64,000 bases of DNA from NCBI GenBank assembly GCA_051010395.1, contig JBPCVQ010000387.1:12115-76114 (forward strand). Reading direction: 5' to 3'. Numbering within the stretch: position 1 is the stretch's first letter; the number at the start of each line of letters is the position of its first letter. This stretch comes from JANQPX01 sp051010395. Its GTDB lineage: Bacteria > Pseudomonadota > Alphaproteobacteria > Geminicoccales > Geminicoccaceae. This document shows positions 1-7,668 of the stretch, one piece after another. The notes under the pieces are model-generated. The model worked only from the letters and a program-made list of their open reading frames with translations. It searched no databases and was not told the DNA's origin. The position numbers and the translations under genes are program-made.

Positions 1-1
1 G

Positions 2-1108
2 TTTGCGCCGAAGGGTGTCGAGCCGGCCTATGAATACAGCTACGGCCGTCAGAACTGGTTCGAACACACGGCCGCCGAATGCAGGGCCGTGCGCGATGCC
101 GTCGGCCTGTTCGATCAGACGTCATTTTCCAAATTTCTCGTAACCGGGCCTGACGCGGCTCGCGTCTTGAACCGAGTTTGCGCGAACGACGTCAACCGTC
201 GACCGGGTACGGTCGTTTATACGCAGTGGCTGAACGAGCGCGGCGGGATCGAGGCTGATCTGACCATCACCCGTCTTGCGGAAATCGAGTTTCTGGTGGT
301 CACCACCGCCGCCGGTCAGACGCGCGATATGGCCTGGCTGAAGAGGCATATGCCGGAGGATGCGCGTTGCGCCGCCGTCGACATCACCGCAGGCCTGCCG
401 ATGCTTGGCCTGATGGGACCGAACAGCAGGGCCCTCTTGGAAAAACTGTCCGGTGCCGATCTCTCCAATGACGCGTTCCCGTTCGCCACGTCTCAGGAGA
501 TCGAGATCGGCTACGCGAAGGTGCGCGCCAGCCGCATCACCTATGTCGGCGAGCTCGGATGGGAGCTCTACATCCCCGCCGATTTCGCGGCGCACGTCTA
601 CGACCGCCTCGGCGAGGCGGGGCGTGACTTTGGACTGGTCAATGCAGGGTATCATGCGATGAACGCCTGCCGCATGGAGAAGGCCTATCGCCATTGGGGC
701 CACGATATCGGCGATGAGGACACGGCTCTCGAAGCCGGTCTCGGATTCGCCGTCGCTTTCGACAAGGAAGGCGGCTTCATCGGCAGGGACGCCTTGCTGC
801 GTCAAAAAGAAATTGGCGTCCCACGCCGCCGCCTCGTTCAGTTCAAGCTCGAAGACGACCAGAAGCTCCTCTACCACGAGGAGCCGATTTATCGGGATGG
901 CGAGCTGATCGGCTCGATCACTTCAGGCATGTACGGGCATCGGGTCGATGCGTCCCTAGGCATGGGCTATCTGCGGGCCGCAGATGGCGTGACGAAGGAC
1001 TTCATCGATTCGGGAAGTTACGAGATCGAGGTCGCCTGGGAACGCATCCTCGCCAAGGCCCAGCTCGCGGCCTTCTACGATCCCAGGATGGAACGGGTGA
1101 AGGCTTAG
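2..1108 (+). CDS. Dimethylglycine/sarcosine dehydrogenase-like protein, C-terminal part (cut by window edge)
   Basis: This is the folate-binding GcvT half of an FAD-dependent N-methyl amine oxidase. The reading frame is open from base 2, and the text before the first GTG (FAPKGVEPAYEYSYGRQNWF) is typical family sequence, so the gene starts left of the window. The motif VGLFDQTSFSKF, then GELGWELY near the middle and GMGYLR near the end, are hallmarks of the GcvT and GcvT C-terminal domains of dimethylglycine and sarcosine dehydrogenases. The N-terminal FAD domain is expected upstream but is not visible. The family oxidatively demethylates glycine derivatives and passes the one-carbon unit to tetrahydrofolate. 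A full-length relative lies at 21388-23868. The exact substrate cannot be told from this half. Confidence 0.9.
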   Translation, partial: FAPKGVEPAYEYSYGRQNWFEHTAAECRAVRDAVGLFDQTSFSKFLVTGPDAARVLNRVCANDVNRRPGTVVYTQWLNERGGIEADLTITRLAEIEFLVVTTAAGQTRDMAWLKRHMPEDARCAAVDITAGLPMLGLMGPNSRALLEKLSGADLSNDAFPFATSQEIEIGYAKVRASRITYVGELGWELYIPADFAAHVYDRLGEAGRDFGLVNAGYHAMNACRMEKAYRHWGHDIGDEDTALEAGLGFAVAFDKEGGFIGRDALLRQKEIGVPRRRLVQFKLEDDQKLLYHEEPIYRDGELIGSITSGMYGHRVDASLGMGYLRAADGVTKDFIDSGSYEIEVAWERILAKAQLAAFYDPRMERVKA

Positions 1109-1160
1109 CGCTTCTCCCCCTCCTCCGGACGCTCGAAAACCGGGCCGCAAACCGTCGATC

Positions 1161-1202
1161 CAGGCTCCAATGGTCCAAGTTCATGAGGTGGCCACGCCAC
1201 TA
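1161..1202 (-). repeat. Post-stop hairpin repeat, copy A
   Basis: The last base of the zinc-ribbon gene's stop codon begins a 13-nt hairpin (minus-strand 1200 to 1188, GTGGCGTGGCCAC: five paired bases, three-base loop). It is followed by CTCATGAACTTGGACC. Copies of the same layout follow stop codons at 6882, 9299, 16794 and 52587. There is no U-tract, so it is not a classical intrinsic terminator. Confidence 0.6.
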
Positions 1203-1463
1203 GAGTTCGAATTCACCGCCGCAGTTTCGGCAGATGCGGGCGTGGACGAAACGGAAGCGGTAGCCGTAGAGCTTGCCGCAATCTGGGCATGGCTGTTTTG
1301 CCTGGACCAGCCAGGCGACCGTGCCTGATGCCACGATGCAGCCCATGACAATGGCGCTCAGTACAGGTGTTGCGAAGCCGAAGGCATGCATCAGTGCCAG
1401 CGCGAGCAGGGACAGCACGGCGAGCGACGAGGCGTAAGAGCTCCATGTCTTGCTGGGGTGCAT
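1200..1463 (-). CDS. Small zinc-ribbon membrane protein, function unknown
   Basis: This 87-residue protein has two predicted membrane segments (about residues 12-30 and 35-53) and a C-terminal CPDCGKLYGYRFRFVHARICRNCGGEF tail with two CxxC pairs, which looks like a zinc ribbon or rubredoxin-like knuckle facing the cytoplasm. I do not recognise a named family. It stands alone between a plus-strand DMGDH-like gene and a minus-strand oxidase gene. No strong ribosome-binding site precedes the ATG. Codon use and the sensible membrane-plus-ribbon layout argue that it is real rather than a chance frame. The competing frame at 1213-1503 is low-complexity and rejected. Confidence 0.6.
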   Translation of the reverse strand: MHPSKTWSSYASSLAVLSLLALALMHAFGFATPVLSAIVMGCIVASGTVAWLVQAKQPCPDCGKLYGYRFRFVHARICRNCGGEFEL

Positions 1464-1577
1464 GATGTCGGCTGTCCGCTATTGGTTCGAAAGGTGAGGG
1501 CACGTCAGATGTGATAGCTGGTGCGATCCTAGAGGTCCAATCCCGCGATGCATTCTACCGCTTGTTGTCTCGTCGCA

Positions 1578-2672
1578 TCAGGTGCTGTCGTGAAATCTTG
1601 CCGGACGGTAGGGGGCGAGCGTTTCGAAGGCGATGCCGTCCAGCATTTCGCCTGCTGCCATGCGCCCGACGATCGGCGCAAGCGTCACACCGCTATGCAT
1701 GACAGCGACGTAGAGGCCCTTGATGTCACCTGCAGGACCGACAACCGGCATGCCGTCCACCGGGATCGGTCGGAGGCCTATCGTGGTGCCTGAGATCTCG
1801 AAATCGACATCGGGTAAATGACGGGCTGCATCGGCCAGCATTTGCTCGATAATCGCGTCCGTACTAAGGTCATTTCTTCCTTCGCTGAACACCTCGCCGA
1901 TGACCAGGCGGCCGTCGGCTTGCTGTTTCAGATGGATACGATCCCCCCAGATGACATGGTTCAGCACTTTCGCGACCGGCTTGCTGTGCAGCATGACACC
2001 CGGCCGGTTGTCCATAGGCAGGCCGACATTCACAGTCTTCAAGATCCCCTCGACGCCGACGCCGGCCGCTACCACCACGCGCTCAGCTTCGATCACCCCA
2101 AGGCTGGTCTCCACCCCAGCGATGCGCCCCTCTTTTCGATGAAGGGCGGTGACATCCGGACCGAACAGGGTTCGTGCCCCATGACGCACAGCACCGTCGA
2201 TCAGCGCTTTGCTCGTAAAAGCGGGATCGATCGCTGCCTCCATTGACAGATACAGCGCTCGTCCGGGTGGGTGACCATAGTTGGGCTCGAGGTCATGGAA
2301 ACGATTGTGCGAGACGACCTCGATCGGATAGCCAAGGGCGCGAAAACGCTCGACGCGGTGTTCGAAGGCATCGCCGACGGCATCGAATGACAGAGCGCCG
2401 CACCAGGAAAGGCCGAGCCCACCGTCGAGTTCGCGATCCAGCCGATGATATTCAGCCAGGCTCTGATAGCGAATGCGATGGTAGGTTTCGCTCTTGAAGT
2501 GGTGGGCATTGATCCAGGCGAAAGATTTGCCGGTTGCGCCAGCCGCCACGCCGGTTCGATCGACAATGGTGACTTCAGCCCCACGCTTTGCCAGATGATA
2601 AGCGATCGATGCGCCGACGATGCCGGCCCCGATCACGATCGTTCTGTCATCTTTACCGTTCTGCTTACCCAT
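1578..2672 (-). CDS. FAD-dependent amine/amino-acid oxidoreductase (DAO family)
   Basis: The 364-residue protein begins with a dinucleotide-binding fold (VIGAGIVGASIAYHLAKRG, residues 12-31, then an acidic strand end TIVDRT). It ends with the DAO-family C-terminal motif GLRPIPVDGMPVVGP followed by GLYVAVMHSGVTLAP. Enzymes of this class (glycine oxidase, D-amino-acid dehydrogenase, sarcosine oxidase beta-like) oxidise a C-N bond of amino acids or N-alkyl amino acids. It is the last gene of the minus-strand ABC importer, aminotransferase and GntR series, so it probably acts on the imported amine or amino acid. The specific substrate is not determinable. Confidence 0.85.
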   Translation of the reverse strand: MGKQNGKDDRTIVIGAGIVGASIAYHLAKRGAEVTIVDRTGVAAGATGKSFAWINAHHFKSETYHRIRYQSLAEYHRLDRELDGGLGLSWCGALSFDAVGDAFEHRVERFRALGYPIEVVSHNRFHDLEPNYGHPPGRALYLSMEAAIDPAFTSKALIDGAVRHGARTLFGPDVTALHRKEGRIAGVETSLGVIEAERVVVAAGVGVEGILKTVNVGLPMDNRPGVMLHSKPVAKVLNHVIWGDRIHLKQQADGRLVIGEVFSEGRNDLSTDAIIEQMLADAARHLPDVDFEISGTTIGLRPIPVDGMPVVGPAGDIKGLYVAVMHSGVTLAPIVGRMAAGEMLDGIAFETLAPYRPARFHDST

Positions 2673-2737
2673 TAATCACCCGCATGTTTGCTGGCAAGAG
2701 CGGCCATCGCCCACAGTACGGGGCGAGTCCGCATTCT

Positions 2738-3412
2738 CTAAGCCTCGGTCATCGTGTCGATCACGGCGTCCAGGCCTTGTCGCATATGGTCCTCGATGTG
2801 GTCGAGCATGTCGTTCAGGCGATCTCCCGAAGCGATCTCCAAATAGTGTTTGGTCATGTGGCGAAACTGGCCGTGGGATCCGTGGCGTTTATGATGGAGC
2901 GACATGTAGATCTGGACGAGCGGGATCAGGCGTTCCCAGTGTGACATCAGGAGCACGTGGCCGGTGAGTTCATAGACCCAGGAATGAAATCGAGTCTCCT
3001 GGGCGATGGTCGCTGCTTGATCGTTCCCGGCCTGGACGGCGATCAAGGCGTGATAGCGCTGCTTCAGGTCGTCGAGTGCATCGGCGCTGCGCTTGTCCCA
3101 TGCGAGCTTGAAGGCGAACTGTTCGAGTGCAATGCGCATCGAATAAAGCTCGCGAAGGTCGGTCACACTGACCGGCCTGACGAACAGTCCGCGATAGGGC
3201 TGGCTGATCAATATGCCCTGGTCGACGAGATCGCGGATCGCTTCCCTGAGCGGTGCCCGGCTGACGCCGAGTTCGGCCGCGAGAGCGTTCTCGGTCAGTC
3301 GCTCGCCTGGCGCATAGCGGCCGCTGGTCACCATGGCGTCGAGCTGCTCGGCGATTTGAGCGCGAAGCGTGCTGTCCTTGACGGGCCGAAGTCCGGCGCT
3401 CGCAACCGTCAT
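2738..3412 (-). CDS. GntR-family regulator, FadR/FCD subgroup
   Basis: The protein of 224 residues has an N-terminal winged helix (LRAQIAEQLDAMVTSGRYAPGERLTENALAAELGVSRAPLREAIRDLVDQGIL) and an all-helical FCD ligand-binding domain with the usual metal-site histidines (ETRFHSWVYELTGH, TKHYLEIASGDR). It overlaps the upstream aminotransferase gene by 4 bp, so it is translationally coupled within the operon. A regulator sitting inside its target operon suggests autoregulation. The 18-bp palindrome at 7614-7631, whose core ATTGTCGACAAT is typical of FCD-regulator sites, is the best operator candidate. The ligand is probably the ABC substrate or a product of it. Confidence 0.88.
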   Translation of the reverse strand: MTVASAGLRPVKDSTLRAQIAEQLDAMVTSGRYAPGERLTENALAAELGVSRAPLREAIRDLVDQGILISQPYRGLFVRPVSVTDLRELYSMRIALEQFAFKLAWDKRSADALDDLKQRYHALIAVQAGNDQAATIAQETRFHSWVYELTGHVLLMSHWERLIPLVQIYMSLHHKRHGSHGQFRHMTKHYLEIASGDRLNDMLDHIEDHMRQGLDAVIDTMTEA

Positions 3413-4344
3413 GCGTTCTGTCCGATGTCGCGTTGGATCAGCGCCTTATAGAGTTCGCGCAAGCGCAAAAAAACCGGTCCAGCGCGACGCTGGCCGATGG
3501 AGCGGCCGTCGATTTCGAAGACGGGTGTCTGGGCGCCGAAGGTACCGGTCAGGAAGGCTTCATCGGCGCCGTAGGTATCGACCAGCGAAAAATTGCGTTC
3601 GAACACCGGTATGTCGTTTGCCCGGCAAAGGTCGATCACCTTCTGGCGGGTGATGCCGTTCATGCAGTAATCACCGGCCGACGTCCAAACCTCACCCTTG
3701 CGGATGATGAAAAAATTGCACGCGTTGGTGGTGTTCACGAAGCCGAAGGGATCGAGCATCAGCGCTTCGTCAAAGCCGGCACGGACCGCGTGATTGAGGG
3801 CGATGATGCAGTTCAGCTTGGAATGGGAATTGAGCTTGGCGTCCTGGGTCAACGGCAGGCCTCGATGATGCGGGACGGTGAACAGACGAACACCTTTGTC
3901 GATCACGTCCTCGCGCGGCCGCGAGTGTTCGGCAATGATGACGATGGTCGAACCGAAGACGCTGAGATGCGGATGTTGAAACGGTTTTTTCTTACGGCCG
4001 CGGGTCACCATCAGGCGGATGTGGACATCGGTGTGCATATCGTTCGCAGCAAGCGTCGCGCTGATCGCTTCCTTCAGTTCGGCGCGGGTTTTGCCGATGT
4101 CCAGGTCGATATAGAGGGCCGCCTCATATAGGCGGTCGAGATGATCGTCGAGGAAGGCTATGTGGCCCTCATAGAGCCGGAGGCCCTCCCAAATACCGTC
4201 GCCGAGCACGAAGCCGCTGTCATAGACCGAAACCTTGGCGTCATCCCGATGGACGATCTCGCCGTCGACGTAGATCAGGATGTCCTGATTGCGCGCGTCC
4301 TCTTCGGCATCATGGGTAGAGACGTGATCGGCGATCTCGGTCAT
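3409..4344 (-). CDS. Class IV PLP aminotransferase (branched-chain/D-amino-acid type)
   Basis: The protein of 311 residues belongs to fold-type IV transaminases. Visible marks are VYDSGFVLGDGIWEGLRLY (residues 40-58), the Schiff-base lysine region SHSKLNCIIALNHAVRAGFDEA with Lys176, and the phosphate-binding NGITRQKVIDL. The family includes branched-chain aminotransferase, D-alanine transaminase and aminodeoxychorismate lyase, and sequence alone does not decide between them. The operon context (amino-acid importer upstream, amine oxidase downstream) favours a catabolic transaminase. It starts about 70 bp after the binding-protein gene, across a strong hairpin, and overlaps the GntR gene by 4 bp. 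Confidence 0.87.
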   Translation of the reverse strand: MTEIADHVSTHDAEEDARNQDILIYVDGEIVHRDDAKVSVYDSGFVLGDGIWEGLRLYEGHIAFLDDHLDRLYEAALYIDLDIGKTRAELKEAISATLAANDMHTDVHIRLMVTRGRKKKPFQHPHLSVFGSTIVIIAEHSRPREDVIDKGVRLFTVPHHRGLPLTQDAKLNSHSKLNCIIALNHAVRAGFDEALMLDPFGFVNTTNACNFFIIRKGEVWTSAGDYCMNGITRQKVIDLCRANDIPVFERNFSLVDTYGADEAFLTGTFGAQTPVFEIDGRSIGQRRAGPVFLRLRELYKALIQRDIGQNA

Positions 4345-4366
4345 GCGGCAGCCTTTGGAAAAGCCC

Positions 4367-4403
4367 GGTGGTGCGTCCGATCGCGATTGCGGAACGCACC
4401 ACC
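4367..4403 (-). terminator. Intercistronic hairpin after ABC binding-protein gene
   Basis: A 10-bp perfect stem (GGTGGTGCGT with ACGCACCACC) can extend by two more pairs around an inner loop. It lies between the binding-protein stop and the aminotransferase start. There is no U-tract on the minus strand, so it more likely blocks 3'-exonucleases or attenuates than fully terminates. A small second hairpin (CACCT/AGGTG) abuts it next to the binding-protein stop. Confidence 0.6.
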
Positions 4404-4413
4404 TGCTCAGGTG

Positions 4414-5247
4414 TCAATTGGCGAAAAGCAGCTCGCGCTGGATCACCGGCGAGGCCTTCGGGTCGAGACCGAACTCGGTCAGGAACTCCTCGTACCAGCG
4501 CTGGGTGCGGCCGGTTTCGTAGTAATAGAAAATCGTGTGACTGATCCAGTCGCGGAACGTCTTGTCCGCTTCACGGCGCACCGCGATCGACGATGGTGAG
4601 CTGAAGGCCGGCGTCGGGATCACGATCTTGCCGGCGCCGAATTTTTTACGCGCGGCGAGGAGCGGCGGATGGAATAGCGAGACGGCATCGACACGGCCGG
4701 ACTGGAACGCGGCGAGGGCGGCACCATTGTCCGGAAAACGCTGGATGTCAGCGTCCGGGATCGTGCGCGTCAGGAACGCGTCCATGCTGGTCGCTTGGGG
4801 CACGGCGACCTTGACCTCGGGCTTGTTGAGATCCGCCCAGGTCTCGACCGGAAGATCGTCGCTGGCCAGCACGGCGAGTGAGATGTAGAGGAGCGGCTGG
4901 AAGGGGTAATCGACGACCATGGCGCGCTTGGGCGTGGCATCCAGGAACATCATGTCGATCTTGTTGGCCTGGAGTGCTGCGATCGCGGTCGCCCAGGTGA
5001 CCTCGACCATCTCCAGCTCGACCTCGAGCTCTTCGGCCATGGCCTTGCCGACCGATACGATCAGGCCGCTGTCCCATTCGCCGGTTGCCGGGTTTTTCGA
5101 GTACCAGGGCGGGGCTTGGGTGACCCCCATCCGGAGCTTGCCGCTCTCAAGGATCGTGTCCCAAGTGGATTGTTCCTGCGCGGATGCGGCGCTGCCAAGG
5201 AAGAGCGCGGCAGCCATCGCCATCACGCCTTTCAAAAGTCTGGTCAC
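4414..5247 (-). CDS. Amino-acid ABC transporter substrate-binding protein
   Basis: This is the periplasmic family-3 solute-binding protein of the importer encoded just upstream. I place the start at GTG 5247, preceded by AAGGAG with a 7-nt spacer. That start gives a clean signal peptide (VTRLLKGVMAMAAALFLGSAASAQ). The mature part has the family pattern GKLRMGVTQAPPWYSKNP, GLIVSVGKAMAEELEVE and MMFLDATPKRAMVVDYP. The longer upstream in-frame start would add charged residues before the signal peptide and is less likely. The ligand is probably a polar amino acid or derivative; the family does not fix it. Confidence 0.9.
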   Translation of the reverse strand: MTRLLKGVMAMAAALFLGSAASAQEQSTWDTILESGKLRMGVTQAPPWYSKNPATGEWDSGLIVSVGKAMAEELEVELEMVEVTWATAIAALQANKIDMMFLDATPKRAMVVDYPFQPLLYISLAVLASDDLPVETWADLNKPEVKVAVPQATSMDAFLTRTIPDADIQRFPDNGAALAAFQSGRVDAVSLFHPPLLAARKKFGAGKIVIPTPAFSSPSSIAVRREADKTFRDWISHTIFYYYETGRTQRWYEEFLTEFGLDPKASPVIQRELLFAN

Positions 5248-5292
5248 GTTAAGTCTCCTTCTCTTTGTTGTTGTCCACACGAATTGATCGCA

Positions 5293-6066
5293 TCAATCCG
5301 GTAGCTTGAAGAGCGAGTGTCCTTCCAGAAACTCGCGCATCCGCGTGGTTTCAGGCGCTTTCAGCACCTGATGCGGTTCTCCCTGTTCATGGATCTTGCC
5401 TTCATTGAGGAACAGGACCCGGTTGGCGACGTGATAGGCGAAGCCAAGCTCATGGGTCACCACAATCATGGTCATGCCTTCGTCTGCCAGACGACGCATG
5501 GTCTTCAGCACCTCGCCGACCAGTTCCGGATCGAGGGCGGATGTGACCTCGTCGAACAGCATGACATCCGGGTCCATCGCCAGCGCTCGCGCGATCGCGA
5601 CCCGCTGCTTCTGACCGCCGGAAAGGCGTGCCGGATATTCTTCTGCCTTGTCGGCGAGACCGACCCGATCGAGCTGCTGCCTCGCTTTGTCCTCGGATTC
5701 CCCGTGGGAACGCTTGAGAACCGTGACCTGACCCTCCATGATGTTTTGCAGAACGGTCATGTGCGGAAACAGGTTGAAATGCTGAAAGACCATGCCGATG
5801 CGTGTGCGCAGGGCGCAGAGATCGCGCTCCCGATAGTGCACCTTGCCGTTCTGCGCCGAACCCACCGCTGCGCCGTGGATGAAGACCCGGCCATCGGTCG
5901 GGATCTCCATGAAATTGACGCAGCGAAGAAGCGTGCTCTTGCCGGAACCGCTGGAGCCAAGGAGGACAATGGTCTCACCCGATTGCACGCTCATGTCGAT
6001 GCCTGTCAACACAGCGAGTTCGCCGAAGCTTTTTTGCAGGTTCTCGATACGCACGATTTCGGTCAT
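5293..6066 (-). CDS. Amino-acid ABC transporter ATP-binding protein
   Basis: The 257-residue ATPase of the importer has a Walker A (GSSGSGKST, residues 37-45), a Q-loop region (GMVFQHFNLFPHMTVLQNI), the ABC signature LSGGQKQRVAIARAL and Walker B VMLFDEVTSALDPE, followed by the H-loop VVTHE. The D-E-V in place of the usual D-E-P after Walker B is a common variant of amino-acid transporter ATPases. It closely resembles GlnQ/HisP/AapP proteins. It follows the permease gene at 6074-6739 by 7 bp, so the two are one transcription unit on the minus strand. Confidence 0.95.
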   Translation of the reverse strand: MTEIVRIENLQKSFGELAVLTGIDMSVQSGETIVLLGSSGSGKSTLLRCVNFMEIPTDGRVFIHGAAVGSAQNGKVHYRERDLCALRTRIGMVFQHFNLFPHMTVLQNIMEGQVTVLKRSHGESEDKARQQLDRVGLADKAEEYPARLSGGQKQRVAIARALAMDPDVMLFDEVTSALDPELVGEVLKTMRRLADEGMTMIVVTHELGFAYHVANRVLFLNEGKIHEQGEPHQVLKAPETTRMREFLEGHSLFKLPD

Positions 6067-6073
6067 GATCTCC

Positions 6074-6739
6074 TCAATCGCTCCTGCTCATGACGCGCTC
6101 CAGCACGTAGGTTGCCTGCACCACCGGGTAGAGCACGACGAAGAAAATGATGGCGACGGCGGTATAGGCCTCGATTGGGTTGAAGTTCAGATCGGCGATC
6201 AGCTTGGCCTGATTGAGCGTTTCGACATAAGCGACCACCGAGGCGAGCGTCGACATCTTGAAGACCTCGATGCCACGATTGGTCAGCGCCGGCAGGATGC
6301 GCTTGATCGCGACAGGCAGGATGATGCGGCGAAGGGTCTGACCATAGCTCATGCCGATCGCCTTCCCTGCTTCCCATTGTCCAGGGTCGATCGACTGGAT
6401 GCCGGCCCGATAGATCTCCGCGGAGAACGCCATGGTATTCAGCGAGATGCCGAGCACGGCTGCGAGGAACGGATCGACCTCGATGCCGGTCAGGATCGGG
6501 AAGGCGTAATAGAACCAGATGATCTGAACGAGCACGGGCGTGTTGCGAAAGACCTCGACAAAAGCGGTCGCCGGCCAGCGAAGGGCAGGGGACCGGGCAT
6601 AGCGACCCATGCCAACAATGAGGCCGCCGCCAAGGCCGAGGACGACCGTCACGACGAAAATGAAGACGGTGCCCTTCAATCCGACCCAAAGCACCGGCCA
6701 GTTCTCGATGATGGTGGCGAAGTCCCAGTTATGCTCCAT
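6074..6739 (-). CDS. Amino-acid ABC transporter permease (second)
   Basis: This HisM/GlnP-family inner-membrane permease has about five membrane segments and the EAA loop AEIYRAGIQSIDPGQWEAGKAIGMSYGQTLRRIILP. I choose ATG 6739 (MEHNWDFATIIENWP) because family members begin at this point. The frame is open further upstream to a TTG at 6859, but that would add a Pro/Ala/Val-rich tail (PPAVVAPLAVVVPL) encoded by an 18-bp tandem repeat and by part of a dispersed hairpin repeat. Neither start has a good ribosome-binding site, so the start remains uncertain. Confidence 0.88.
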   Translation of the reverse strand: MEHNWDFATIIENWPVLWVGLKGTVFIFVVTVVLGLGGGLIVGMGRYARSPALRWPATAFVEVFRNTPVLVQIIWFYYAFPILTGIEVDPFLAAVLGISLNTMAFSAEIYRAGIQSIDPGQWEAGKAIGMSYGQTLRRIILPVAIKRILPALTNRGIEVFKMSTLASVVAYVETLNQAKLIADLNFNPIEAYTAVAIIFFVVLYPVVQATYVLERVMSRSD

Positions 6740-6743
6740 CAGC

Positions 6744-6797
6744 GGTACGACCACAGCGAGTGGTGCGACCACAGCGGGTGGCGCGTGCACAGCGCGA
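6744..6797. repeat. 18-bp tandem repeat, three imperfect units
   Basis: Three 18-bp units lie head to tail just upstream of the chosen permease start: GGTACGACCACAGCGAGT, GGTGCGACCACAGCGGGT and the more diverged GGCGCGTGCACAGCGCGA. The first two differ at two positions. The unit length is a multiple of three, so copy-number change would not shift the open frame that runs through it. It lies between two co-transcribed permease genes. Confidence 0.7.
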
Positions 6798-6846
6798 GGC
6801 TCAGTCGGTGATAGCTGGATGGGCTGGCGCTGAACGGGGCCCATTC

Positions 6847-6884
6847 TGGCGACTGGCAAGTCAATGCTGTGGCCATGCCACTCA
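6847..6884 (-). repeat. Post-stop hairpin repeat, copy B
   Basis: The hairpin GTGGCATGGCCAC (minus strand 6881 to 6869) directly follows the TGA stop of the first permease gene. It is followed by AGCATTGACTTG, matching the spacing and part of the sequence of copies A and D. Its five stem pairs are perfect. Confidence 0.6.
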
Positions 6885-7559
6885 TGCCACCGTGCTTTCG
6901 CCGGAGCGGGCGAGGCGGCGCTCGACGGTGATTGAGAGCTGGCTGAAGGTGAAGATCAAGATGAAGTAGATGACCGCAACGACCGTATAGACTTCGAGCG
7001 GCCGGAAGGTTTTTTGGGCGAGGTCGTTGGCCTGGAACATCAGATCGGCATAGGCGACGGTCGACACCAGCGTCGTGGTTTTCAGGAGCTCGATCGAGCG
7101 CTCCATGAAGGCGGGGATCATGCGCTTCACCGCCTGCGGCAGGATGATGCGGCGAAGGGATTGGCCGTAGCTCATGCCGATCGCCTTCGCGCCTTCCCAC
7201 TGCCCCTTGTCGATCGAGAGGATGCCTCCCCGGAAAATCTCGGCGAAGAACGCGGAGGACTGGATCGAGAAGGTGACGATCGCAGCGATGAACGGGGTCA
7301 TACGCACGTCGATCAGGATGGGGAGCGCGAAGAAGAACCAGAAGAGCTGCACGAGAGGCGGCGTCGTTCGAAAGAATTCGATGATGAAGGCGGCCACGGC
7401 CGAGAGCGGCCGGAAGGTCGAAAGTCTGGCAAGGGCGAGAGAGAGACCGAGCGGCACGCCGAACAACAGCGCCAGCGCCGTCACCTTCAAGGTGTTCACC
7501 AGCCCCAGCAACAGGAGATCGATATCTGACAGAACCGCCAGAAAATCCCATTCATGCAT
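6882..7559 (-). CDS. Amino-acid ABC transporter permease (first)
   Basis: This permease of 225 residues has the same family signature as its neighbour, including the EAA loop AEIFRGGILSIDKGQWEGAKAIGMSYGQSLRRIILP. The two loops are nearly identical over GMSYGQxLRRIILP, as expected for a heterodimeric HisQM-type importer. It is the first gene of the minus-strand operon and begins 109 bp from the divergently transcribed choline-sulfatase gene. The start ATG has no clear Shine-Dalgarno sequence. The stop codon is fused to a dispersed hairpin repeat. Confidence 0.93.
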   Translation of the reverse strand: MHEWDFLAVLSDIDLLLLGLVNTLKVTALALLFGVPLGLSLALARLSTFRPLSAVAAFIIEFFRTTPPLVQLFWFFFALPILIDVRMTPFIAAIVTFSIQSSAFFAEIFRGGILSIDKGQWEGAKAIGMSYGQSLRRIILPQAVKRMIPAFMERSIELLKTTTLVSTVAYADLMFQANDLAQKTFRPLEVYTVVAVIYFILIFTFSQLSITVERRLARSGESTVA

Positions 7560-7613
7560 AGGTTCAACCGTCTGCTCGCGTCCCTGATCGGTAAAAGACT
7601 AGCCAGCGTTTGT

Positions 7614-7631
7614 CAGATTGTCGACAATCTG
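7614..7631. promoter_or_regulatory. 18-bp perfect palindrome, likely GntR/FCD operator
   Basis: CAGATTGTCGACAATCTG is a perfect 18-bp palindrome centred in the 109-bp divergent region between the ABC importer operon and the choline-sulfatase gene. The core TTGTCGACAA resembles known FadR/FCD-type regulator sites (TTGTnnACAA). The operon-encoded GntR protein (2738-3412) is the obvious candidate to bind it and would then control both directions. Confidence 0.7.
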
Positions 7632-7668
7632 CGATGCGATCATGGCGAAAACGAGGGGAGGAGCGGCG

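Noticed and set aside
122..877. Long minus-strand frame opposite the DMGDH-like gene
   Set aside because: It is the antisense shadow of a well-conserved GcvT domain and has no family features.
5843..6811. 322-codon plus-strand frame across the ABC importer genes
   Set aside because: It runs opposite the ATPase and permease genes and is rich in Asp/Arg/His typical of antisense frames in high-GC DNA.
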